NCBI GenBank assembly: GCA_900540635.1
Contig: UQGU01000026.1
Location: forward strand, 1 to 30,893
Direction: 5' to 3'
DNA length: 30,893 bases
DNA from: an uncultured Eubacteriales bacterium
GTDB lineage: Bacteria; Bacillota; Clostridia; Oscillospirales; Oscillospiraceae
The notes below the pieces were generated by a model, which was not told where the DNA came from, ran no database searches, and saw only the letters and a list, made by a program, of their open reading frames with translations. The position numbers were made by a program, and so were the translations under genes. The stretch's first letter is position 1. Each line of letters opens with the position of its first letter. Below, one piece after another: positions 23,171 through 29,461 of the stretch.

Positions 23171-23194
23171 ATGAGATTGCGCAGAGACAAGTAA
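23171..23194 (+). CDS. Possible seven-residue leader peptide
   Basis: ATG at 23171 follows GAGGAGGACAGACC, a very good ribosome binding site, yet the frame reads only MRLRRDK before TAA. It lies 35 bases before the GNAT gene on the same transcript. It may be a leader peptide or the remnant start of a lost gene. Confidence 0.3.
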   Translation: MRLRRDK

Positions 23195-23229
23195 CAGTTT
23201 CCGTAAAATTCGAATGGAGGTTACTTAAT

Positions 23230-23631
23230 ATGGAAATCAGAGAATATAAAACTTACAACGAATCAGAGATTCTGCGCTTATACACGAGTGTTGGCTGGAC
23301 GGCCTACACCGATCAGCCGGAGGTACTGCGTAAAGGCTTTGAAAGCTCTATGCTGACCCTTGCCGCTTATGAGGGTGATCAGCTTCTTGGTATCATTCGC
23401 ACTGTGGGCGATGGTCATACCATCGTGTTTGTGCAAGACATATTGGTGTTTCCGGAGCATCAGCGAAAAGGTATCGGCTCTGCACTCTTACAAGCCATTC
23501 TGAGCCGATACAGCCATGTTCGCCAGATTCAGTTAGCAACAGACAACACGCCGAAAACCATTGCTTTTTACAAGTCGATGGGGTTCTATGAATTTTCCGA
23601 AATCGGTTGCTGCGGATTTATGAAAGGTTAA
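23230..23631 (+). CDS. GNAT family N-acetyltransferase
   Basis: A 133-residue acetyl-CoA-dependent transferase. The acetyl-CoA-binding motif A is VQDILVFPEHQRKGIGSALL (Arg/Gln-x-x-Gly-x-Gly form QRKGIG), preceded by strand LLGIIRTVGDG and followed by the C-terminal IAFYKSMGFYEFSEIGC. The start MEIREYKTY at 23230 follows GGAGGT. Its substrate (amine, peptide or drug) is unknown. It is the first full gene of the AT-rich island, followed after 4 bases by a Nudix gene. Confidence 0.88.
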   Translation: MEIREYKTYNESEILRLYTSVGWTAYTDQPEVLRKGFESSMLTLAAYEGDQLLGIIRTVGDGHTIVFVQDILVFPEHQRKGIGSALLQAILSRYSHVRQIQLATDNTPKTIAFYKSMGFYEFSEIGCCGFMKG

Positions 23632-23635
23632 TGTG

Positions 23636-24079
23636 ATGTTTGAAACGGTTGAATTTACAAATATGTGCATGATCTGTGATGGCAGCCGAGTTGTCGTGAT
23701 CGATCGGAAAAAGCGGGACTGGCCGGGCATCACCTTCCCCGGAGGTCATATAGAGCCGGGAGAATCCTTTACGGATGCCGTGATTCGTGAGGTGCAGGAG
23801 GAAACTGGACTGCATATCCGTTCTCCCCAGCTCTGCGGTATCAAAGACTGGTGTGAAAATCAGTGCAGGTTTGTTGTGCTGCTTTATAAGACAACTTGTT
23901 TTGATGGGGAATTACATTCCAGCTCCGAAGGTCGGGTTTGGTGGGAAGATATTGCCAATCTACCAAATCTCAAGTTGTCTTTGAATATGCGTGATATGCT
24001 CTGGGTTTTCATAGAAGAAAATCTGAGCGAGTTCTTCTACTATCAAGAAGGCAGCGCGTGGAAGCATGCCTTGAAATAG
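23636..24079 (+). CDS. Nudix hydrolase, MutT-like (first of three)
   Basis: A 147-residue Nudix protein. The Nudix box GGHIEPGESFTDAVIREVQEETGL fits Gx5Ex7REUxEExGU fully, with GITFP just before it. The protein therefore hydrolyses a nucleoside diphosphate linked to another group; 8-oxo-dGTP-type nucleotides are a guess from overall shape (MCMICDGSRVVVIDR start). The ATG at 23636 lies 4 bases after the GNAT stop; a GTG at 23633 is a less likely start. The C-terminal part is rich in Trp and acidic residues (VWWEDIANL). Confidence 0.88.
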   Translation: MFETVEFTNMCMICDGSRVVVIDRKKRDWPGITFPGGHIEPGESFTDAVIREVQEETGLHIRSPQLCGIKDWCENQCRFVVLLYKTTCFDGELHSSSEGRVWWEDIANLPNLKLSLNMRDMLWVFIEENLSEFFYYQEGSAWKHALK

Positions 24080-24105
24080 CAAAACGGTGATAAGGTGAAA
24101 GAACA

Positions 24106-24582
24106 ATGAACAAAGATATGTGCGTAGCCTGTGACGATGGGATTTTGAATATTCGTGTCGGCGCAATCATCATGAAAAAAGGAAAAATTTTGATGGTTGG
24201 TAATGACAGAGACTATCTCTACTCCGTTGGCGGCAGGGTAAAATTCGGTGAAACAGCAGAAGAGGCTGTCGTCCGTGAAGTGTTGGAGGAAACAGGTGTT
24301 CAGATGGAAATTGACCGCCTTGGCTTTGTGCATGAAAACTACTTCTATGGCGACGTGCCTTCCAATCGGAACAAGCTGATTTATGAGATTTCGCTTTTCT
24401 TCTATATGAAAGTGCCTGACGCTTTTGCGCCGATCAGCGAAAGCTTTATGGAAGATAACAGCAAAGAACACTTGGTGTGGGCTTCGCTCGATGAGGACAT
24501 TAAAATGTATCCGGAATTCTTCAAGACCGAATTGAAGTATCCAGCAGACACTGTAAAGCTTTTCACTACGGACAAGAGATAA
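24106..24582 (+). CDS. Nudix hydrolase (second of three)
   Basis: A 158-residue Nudix protein unlike the first. The Nudix box, GGRVKFGETAEEAVVREVLEETGV, is complete and follows YLYSVGG. An N-terminal segment ILNIRVGAIIMKKGKILMVG gives the usual first strands. The ATG follows AAGGTGAAAG, 26 bases after the first Nudix gene. The substrate is unknown. The base composition matches the AT-rich island. The two Nudix genes differ too much to be a recent duplication. Confidence 0.88.
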   Translation: MNKDMCVACDDGILNIRVGAIIMKKGKILMVGNDRDYLYSVGGRVKFGETAEEAVVREVLEETGVQMEIDRLGFVHENYFYGDVPSNRNKLIYEISLFFYMKVPDAFAPISESFMEDNSKEHLVWASLDEDIKMYPEFFKTELKYPADTVKLFTTDKR

Positions 24583-24606
24583 ATTAACAGGGATAGGATA
24601 GCATTT

Positions 24607-24810
24607 ATGCCAGACAACAAGAATCGCAGGCGACCGATACAGGTCAAATTCTTTGTAGACGAAAAAGAGCTTGCTACCATCAAGCAGCGAATGATGGAGT
24701 CCGGCAAGGATAATCTTAGTGCCTATCTTCGCACCATGGCTATGGAGGGGACTTTTCCAACTGCCGATGGCGAGAAAATCTCCAAACAGGGAGAACCGCA
24801 AAAGTCGTGA
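24607..24810 (+). CDS. MobC-like relaxosome protein, C-terminally truncated
   Basis: The 67-residue product starts MPDNKNRRRPIQVKFFVDEK and continues through a ribbon-helix-helix-type part ending NLSAYLRTMAMEG. This matches the N-terminal DNA-binding half of MobC proteins found on integrative elements in Clostridia. Such proteins help the relaxase at oriT. The typical protein is about 110-120 residues long. Here the sequence diverges after residue 48 and stops, and no relaxase follows. It is most likely a remnant. It lies 24 bases after the second Nudix gene. Confidence 0.65.
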   Translation: MPDNKNRRRPIQVKFFVDEKELATIKQRMMESGKDNLSAYLRTMAMEGTFPTADGEKISKQGEPQKS

Positions 24811-25262
24811 CTGTCTTATTACGATTTTTACGAGGAACAGCGCCAACGGTGCGCAGCCAATTTCTCTGAAATTGTTAAAGGGTTTGGGATGGTCTCGCCT
24901 GTCGGCTCGGTCAAGCGCTTCAAAATGCATTGCATTTTGAGGTCGCCACTGGCGACCCGCGCCCCAACAAGTTTTTGCACAAGTGGGTACCGCCGTGCAT
25001 TGCTTGCTATTCTGCAAGGAAATCCCGGTCGTGCCACGCCGGATTTCGTAAGTGTACATACACTTGCTGTGCTTGCTATTCTCCGTTTCCCATGATAGCA
25101 AGCGCCATTTTCCAAATGGAAATCGGCGGCAACCGCCGCCTTGCCTGCCAAAAAGCGAAACAGACGGACGGAAGTCAATGGCGGCGCAGCTGTTCATCTT
25201 GACCATTGACGGCGTTCGTCTGTTTTGCTATCTCAAAAAAATTCGTGCTGAGGAGAAATATC
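24811..25262. other. Hairpin-dense gene-free stretch, possible oriT remnant
   Basis: About 450 bases without a supported gene, directly after the MobC-like remnant. Inverted repeats are dense: TCAAAATGCA/TGCATTTTGA (24920-24940), GGTCGCC/GGCGACC (24941-24957), AAGTGT/ACACTT (25050-25065), CCATTT/AAATGG (25105-25119), CGGCGG/CCGCCG (25124-25138) and the large repeat at 25154-25229. GCTTGCTATTCT occurs twice (25002-25013, 25071-25082). CCCCAACAAG and CAAGTGGG face each other near 24962-24986. Such a layout next to mobC is what conjugative origins look like, but I cannot place a nic site. Confidence 0.45.
25154..25229. repeat. Large imperfect inverted repeat before the third Nudix gene
   Basis: Arms of 28 bases (25154-25181) and 27 bases (25203-25229) are inverted copies with a few mismatches, around a 21-base loop. 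The best-matched parts are CAATGG/CCATTG next to the loop and the outer CAGACG/CGTCTG. It ends 34 bases before the ATG at 25263. Confidence 0.75.
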
Positions 25263-25715
25263 ATGAGAGCGCCATTTCAAATTCTTTCCATACCATACCG
25301 TATCATCAATTGTTGTCCATATTATTGTGTATTCCATCGCGCAGATCACGACCAATGGCAGTTTATTGCCGGGGGCGGTGAGGATAACGAAACGCCATTT
25401 GAAGCGGCAAAAAGAGAAACCTTTGAAGAAGGTGGAGTGTGCTCTGGCAAGTGGGTGGAACTTAAGAGTTTGGCATATATTCCTGCTACAGTTATATCGG
25501 AAAAGCACCGCCGGCATTGGGGAAAGGATATCTATGTCATTCCTGAATACACTTTCGGTTTCGAGTGCCGAAAAGATATTGAACTTTCTCACGAACATAC
25601 CGAGTGCGTTTGGCTGACCTATGAAGAAACAAACAATAAACTGAAATGGGATTCAAATCGCACAGCACTGTATGAATTGAATTGTCGCTTGATGGAAGCA
25701 AATGTAACATTGTAG
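25263..25715 (+). CDS. Nudix hydrolase (third of three)
   Basis: A 150-residue Nudix protein with a complete box, GGGEDNETPFEAAKRETFEEGG, after the strand QWQFIAG. The N-terminus MRAPFQILSIPYRI and the start YYCVFHRADHDQWQ differ from the other two Nudix proteins here. The ATG at 25263 follows GAGGAGAAATATC; a longer open frame upstream lies in the inverted repeat and is not supported. The Trp/Thr-rich C-terminus (HTECVWLTYEETNNKLKWDS) is typical of dihydroneopterin- or nucleotide-acting Nudix enzymes, but the substrate is unknown. Confidence 0.88.
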   Translation: MRAPFQILSIPYRIINCCPYYCVFHRADHDQWQFIAGGGEDNETPFEAAKRETFEEGGVCSGKWVELKSLAYIPATVISEKHRRHWGKDIYVIPEYTFGFECRKDIELSHEHTECVWLTYEETNNKLKWDSNRTALYELNCRLMEANVTL

Positions 25716-25757
25716 TGAAAAATCCGTTCGCCTATGGGTTGCCCAATGTCAAAATCT

Positions 25758-25794
25758 TGGACTTATCTGGCAGTGGAAGCGCCAGATAAGTCCA
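25758..25794. repeat. Perfect 14-bp hairpin without T run
   Basis: TGGACTTATCTGGC (25758-25771) and GCCAGATAAGTCCA (25781-25794) flank a 9-base loop. There is no T run on either side, so it is unlikely to be a simple terminator. Confidence 0.8.
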
Positions 25795-25866
25795 GTGCCG
25801 AACACAGACAGGGGGTGCATATTAATGACTTCGTGGGTTATACCCCGTGGAGGAACTGCTAAAAGC

Positions 25867-25898
25867 GGAACAGGCATGACCGAAATCATGCCTGTTCC
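25867..25898. repeat. Perfect 12-bp hairpin without strong T run
   Basis: GGAACAGGCATG (25867-25878) and CATGCCTGTTCC (25887-25898) flank ACCGAAAT. On the minus strand it is followed by GCTTTTAG, so it could weakly terminate the HAD gene; on the plus strand no T run follows. Confidence 0.75.
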
Positions 25899-25911
25899 AA
25901 GAAATTTGTGT

Positions 25912-25944
25912 TTACTGTCTTACCAGCAGGGAGCGTTAGCAGCC
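25912..25944 (-). repeat. Right copy of the inverted two-block repeat flanking the island
   Basis: TTACTGTCTTA (25912-25922) and TTAGCAGCC (25936-25944) are the reverse complements of the two blocks at 22899-22955. Confidence 0.5.
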
Positions 25945-25955
25945 CTCTTTTTTAT
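25927..25955 (+). terminator. Terminator at the end of the island
   Basis: AGGG-GC and GC-CCCT pair around GTTA, followed by CTTTTTTATTT on the plus strand. It ends rightward transcription from the island, directly before the convergent HAD gene. Confidence 0.65.
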
Positions 25956-26596
25956 TTGCCTTCTGTCAGATAAGCTTCCAGCGCCTGCATTGTATCCGCA
26001 ATGGCTTTTGCACCGGCTGCACGCATGGCAGCCACATCGCCATAGCCCCAGCTGACGCCAATGGTGGGGATGCCATGGGCTGCAGCGCCGAGAACGTCAT
26101 ACTCTGTGTCGCCAACCATGGTCATGTCGGCATCGCTGCCCGCAAGGCCCAGAAGGTATTCGATGACGGCATCCTTGCTGTTCCGCTTCTTTTCCAGGTC
26201 TGCACCGCAAATTCGATCGAAGTATCTTGCCAGGTCGAAGTGTTCCAGAATCTCTGCGGCCGTAGTCTCCGGTTTCGAGGTGGCCACATAGAGAAGAAAA
26301 CCCATTTCCTTCAGGCGCTCCAGAAGCTCCCGGATACCGGGGTAGGGGGTGTTTTCGAATTTCCCGATGGGCACGTACCGGCTGCGGAAAATCCGGACGG
26401 CCTCATCCGTCTGCTCCTTCGGAATGCCGAATTTTTCGAAGGTATCCCACAGGGGCGGGCCTACAAAAACGCCCATCTCCTCCCGGGGCGGTACGGGATA
26501 GCCCATCTGCTGGAAGGCATACTGGGCGCAGTTGATAATGCCCTCGCCGGAATCGGTAAGCGTTCCGTCCAAATCGAATAAAATGGCTTTTTTCAC
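25952..26596 (-). CDS. HAD family hydrolase (phosphoglycolate phosphatase-like)
   Basis: A 214-residue haloacid dehalogenase-type phosphatase with a C1 cap. Motif I is FDLDGTLTDS (nucleophile and acid/base Asp), motif II is the ATSKPE strand, motif III is the Lys in LEKKRNSKD and motif IV is MVGDTEYDVLGA. The overall shape fits phosphoglycolate phosphatase-like or pyrophosphatase PpaX-like enzymes; the substrate is not certain. I chose the GTG at 26596, behind GAGGG, giving the standard start MKKAILFDLDGT. An ATG further upstream would add nine residues. The base composition is again GC-rich like the chromosome. Confidence 0.88.
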   Translation of the reverse strand: MKKAILFDLDGTLTDSGEGIINCAQYAFQQMGYPVPPREEMGVFVGPPLWDTFEKFGIPKEQTDEAVRIFRSRYVPIGKFENTPYPGIRELLERLKEMGFLLYVATSKPETTAAEILEHFDLARYFDRICGADLEKKRNSKDAVIEYLLGLAGSDADMTMVGDTEYDVLGAAAHGIPTIGVSWGYGDVAAMRAAGAKAIADTMQALEAYLTEGK

Positions 26597-26630
26597 GGTG
26601 AATCCCTCTTTGTCTTTCGTCATTTTCCTT

Positions 26631-26659
26631 ATCATATCATACGCCACGCTGTTTCGCAA
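26631..26659 (-). promoter_or_regulatory. Promoter of the HAD gene
   Basis: On the minus strand, TTGCGA (26654-26659) and TATGAT (26631-26636) are 17 bases apart, about 35 bases before the GTG start. Confidence 0.5.
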
Positions 26660-26672
26660 GAGTGTTCCGGGG

Positions 26673-26701
26673 TTGCATCGATGGCTGCTTTATGGTACAA
26701 T
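26673..26701 (+). promoter_or_regulatory. Extended -10 promoter of the surface-polysaccharide genes
   Basis: TTGCAT (26673-26678) and TACAAT (26696-26701) are 17 bases apart, with TGG directly before the -10 box. The start codon is at 26740. The -35, spacing and TGG resemble the udp promoter at 12101. Confidence 0.7.
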
Positions 26702-26739
26702 AAATGCGGAAATTATGCTTCCGGAAAAGAGGAACTGCC

Positions 26740-27912
26740 ATGAAGGCTGGAATTCTGACGCTTTACTATGAAAACCGCAATCCCGGCGGCCAGCTCCAGG
26801 CGAGAGCCCTGGTCCGGGCCATTGAGAATGTTCCCGGATGGTCCGCAGAGCAGCTGCCCTTTGTCTACAGCGGAAGCTGGATGAAAAAGAGCTTCCCGGA
26901 GCGTGTCTTGAAAAATATTGCTTACCTCGGCGCGGAAAAGCTGCGCGGCGGTCCTGCGCCGGTTTTTCCGGAAATCCCCGAAGATTTGAAAAAGGAACTG
27001 GCTGTACGGCAGCTGGATTATGACAATTTTGCCTTGGAAACGCCTCACAACAGCAGCCTGTTTACCCCGGAAACCATTCAAGACGCCCTTTCCCAATATG
27101 ACTGCTTCGTCTGCGGCGGCGACCAGATATGGAATGAATTCGGCACGGGCTACTATTACTGCGCACTGGATGCCATGTCCCTGGGCTTTGTACCGGAGAC
27201 GGTGCAGAAATTCTCCTATGCGCCCAGTATGCCAAGCAAGAACCTGAATCCAAAGTTCCTGAAAAAGCTGGGAAAAAACGCGGCCCGGCTGGACGGTCTT
27301 TCCCTGCGGGAGAAAAGCAGCGTGGAGGACCTGAGAAGGGTAAGCGGCAGGGAAGCGGCGGTTGTAGCTGATCCGGTGCTGCTGCTGACGCAGGAGCGGT
27401 GGGACAGGGAGATGCGTGCGCCGAAAGAGGGGCCCTATGTGCTGTGCTATCTTTTGGGGGCGGGGCAGCTGACCAGAGACGCAGCCCGGGCAGCGGCCAG
27501 AAATCTGGGGCTGCCATTGGTGACCCTGCCGCATCTGGCGGGTTTCCGGCAGGAGGATCTTTCCTTTGGAGACGAGCAAATGCTCTCCGGCGGTCCTGCA
27601 GAGTTCGTTGGCCTGATTCGCAATGCCTCCATGGTGATTACGGATTCCTTCCATGCTGCGGTATTCAGCCTGATCTACCACCGTCCCTTCGCGGTGCTTC
27701 CCAGGTTTGCACCGGACGGCAGCACGACCATGGGCAGCCGCCTGACGGATTTTCTGACGGAATATGCACTGCTGGGGCAGCTCTTTACAACCGAAGCCCT
27801 GAGCCTGCTGCACGCCTTCCCGGAAATCGACTTCACCCAGGCAGACGCGACCCTGAGCCGCCGCAGAACGGAGTCTCTGGCGTATTTGACCGAAAACCTT
27901 CGAAAGAAATGA
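26740..27912 (+). CDS. Polysaccharide pyruvyl transferase family protein
   Basis: A 390-residue cytoplasmic enzyme of the CsaB/WcaK family, which adds ketal pyruvate from phosphoenolpyruvate to sugars of surface polymers. Markers are the start MKAGILTLYYENRNPGGQLQ, the FVCGGDQIWNE motif near residue 130, SLREKSSVEDLRR, VADPVLLL and the C-terminal VITDSFHAAVFSLIYHRPFA. The ATG at 26740 follows AGAGGAAC; the open frame extends 12 codons further without a ribosome binding site. It leads a set with a flippase and an F420 hydrogenase beta-type protein. Some family members are annotated only by similarity, so the pyruvyl transfer is inferred. Confidence 0.87.
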   Translation: MKAGILTLYYENRNPGGQLQARALVRAIENVPGWSAEQLPFVYSGSWMKKSFPERVLKNIAYLGAEKLRGGPAPVFPEIPEDLKKELAVRQLDYDNFALETPHNSSLFTPETIQDALSQYDCFVCGGDQIWNEFGTGYYYCALDAMSLGFVPETVQKFSYAPSMPSKNLNPKFLKKLGKNAARLDGLSLREKSSVEDLRRVSGREAAVVADPVLLLTQERWDREMRAPKEGPYVLCYLLGAGQLTRDAARAAARNLGLPLVTLPHLAGFRQEDLSFGDEQMLSGGPAEFVGLIRNASMVITDSFHAAVFSLIYHRPFAVLPRFAPDGSTTMGSRLTDFLTEYALLGQLFTTEALSLLHAFPEIDFTQADATLSRRRTESLAYLTENLRKK

Positions 27913-27922
27913 GGAACGCCTT

Positions 27923-29461
27923 TTGAACCAACCTTCCAATCAGCTGAAGCTGGGGGCCGTGCTGTCCTATGTGTCTACGGGACTGAATATGGCCGTTCAG
28001 CTGCTGTATACCCCCTTGATGATCCGCCTGCTGGGGCAGAGCGAATACGGCCTATATACCTTGGTCGGCAGCGTGGTCAGCTATCTCAGTCTGTTCAGCC
28101 TTGGCTTTACAGGGGCCTATCTGCGCTTTTATTCCCAGCGCAAGGCAAAGAATGACACAGTGGGCATCGCGCGGCTTAACGGGATGTTTCTTTCGGTCTT
28201 TCTGCTGATGTCCCTTGCGGCATTTGTCTGCGGTATGGTGCTGCTGCAATTTCCAAGGACGCTCTTTGGCAGCAAGCTGACAGCCTCAGAGCTGAATACG
28301 GCGAAGGTGCTCATGGCCATTCTGGTTGTCAACATCGCCCTGACGTTTCCGGCAGGGCTTTTGGAATCCATGGTTACCGCCCATGAAAAGTTTCTTTTTC
28401 AGCAGCTTGTGACCCTGGCCAGCGTGATTTTCAACCCGCTGCTGTGCCTGCCGCTGCTGCTTATGGGCTTTGGCTCAATTGCAGTTGTCTGCGTTACCAC
28501 CATACTGACCGTTGCAAAACTGGCGGTAAGCGCCTGGTACTGCGTCAAGAAGCTGGACGTCCGGTTCCGGCTTGATGGGTTTGATTTCGCCTGTTTGCGG
28601 GAAATTGCCGGGTTCAGCTTTTTCCTGTTTTTGAATATGGTCATCAATCAAATCAATTGGTCCGTGGACAAGTTCATTCTTGGCCAGGTATCCGGCACGG
28701 AGGCTGTGGCCGTCTATGGTGTGGGCTCCCAGATCAATTCTCTGTTCATTAGCTTCTCCACGGCGATTTCCGCCGTTTTTGCGCCCAGAGTTCATCGCAT
28801 TGCAGCGGACAGTGACCCGGATAAGGCAGGGCGGTTTTCCGAGCTCTTCCTTCGGGTTGGGCGGGTGCAATATTTGATTCTGATGCTCATTGCCTCGGGC
28901 TTTGTGGTCTTCGGCCGGTACTTCATTACGAATATCTATGCCACCGAGAGCTATGCCCAGGCCTATCCCGTGGCGCTGCTGCTGATTCTGCCTGCCCTGG
29001 TGCCTCTGATTCAGAACCTGGGTATTGAGATTCAGCGGGCTATGAATCAGCACCGTTTCCGCTCCGTTATCTATTCCGTTATGGCGCTGCTGAATGTGCT
29101 GGTCAGCATCCCCCTTGCCCGGCGGTTTGGCCCTCCGGGTGCTGCCTTGGGAACAACCATCAGCCTGGTCATCGGCAACGGACTGATTATGAATGTATTT
29201 TACGCCCGCAGGCTGCACCTGAATATTGTGGGCTTCTGGAAAAGCATTGCGCTTCTTTCCCGGGGGATGCTTATCCCCGCCGTCCTGGGCGTTTGGATTT
29301 TGAAATGCTGGCATTTCGGGAATATTTGGCAGTTCCTTGCGGGAATTGCGCTGTATACCTTGGTTTACAGCGCCAGTATGTGGCTGTTGGGCATGAACCG
29401 GGAGGAAAAGGCTCTGGCGCAGAAGCCACTGCAAAAAATGAGGAGGATGTCCCGTGGTTAA
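27923..29461 (+). CDS. Wzx-type polysaccharide flippase (MOP superfamily)
   Basis: A 512-residue membrane protein with about 12-14 hydrophobic segments. It starts with LGAVLSYVSTGLNMAVQLLY and includes RLLGQSEYGLYTLVGSVVSY, FSFFLFLNMVINQINWSVDK and YGVGSQINSLFISFSTAISA, all typical of the O-antigen/teichoic acid export branch of the MOP flippases. These carry undecaprenyl-linked glycans across the membrane. The start is a TTG at 27923, 8 bases after GAGGAAC. It is 10 bases after the pyruvyl transferase gene. Its C-terminus ends in basic residues and overlaps the next gene by 8 bases. Confidence 0.9.
   Translation: MNQPSNQLKLGAVLSYVSTGLNMAVQLLYTPLMIRLLGQSEYGLYTLVGSVVSYLSLFSLGFTGAYLRFYSQRKAKNDTVGIARLNGMFLSVFLLMSLAAFVCGMVLLQFPRTLFGSKLTASELNTAKVLMAILVVNIALTFPAGLLESMVTAHEKFLFQQLVTLASVIFNPLLCLPLLLMGFGSIAVVCVTTILTVAKLAVSAWYCVKKLDVRFRLDGFDFACLREIAGFSFFLFLNMVINQINWSVDKFILGQVSGTEAVAVYGVGSQINSLFISFSTAISAVFAPRVHRIAADSDPDKAGRFSELFLRVGRVQYLILMLIASGFVVFGRYFITNIYATESYAQAYPVALLLILPALVPLIQNLGIEIQRAMNQHRFRSVIYSVMALLNVLVSIPLARRFGPPGAALGTTISLVIGNGLIMNVFYARRLHLNIVGFWKSIALLSRGMLIPAVLGVWILKCWHFGNIWQFLAGIALYTLVYSASMWLLGMNREEKALAQKPLQKMRRMSRG

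Noticed and set aside
25716..25800. Possible integron attC site near the hairpin at 25758
   Set aside because: GNAT and Nudix genes look like cassette cargo, but I could not find the paired GTTRRRY and RYYYAAC core sites in the right places.
25825..26055. Small open frame starting MTSWVIPRGG at the end of the island
   Set aside because: A GGGGGTG lies before its ATG, but the frame runs through a perfect hairpin and a terminator, then deep into the antisense of the HAD gene. The structures explain the sequence better than a protein does.
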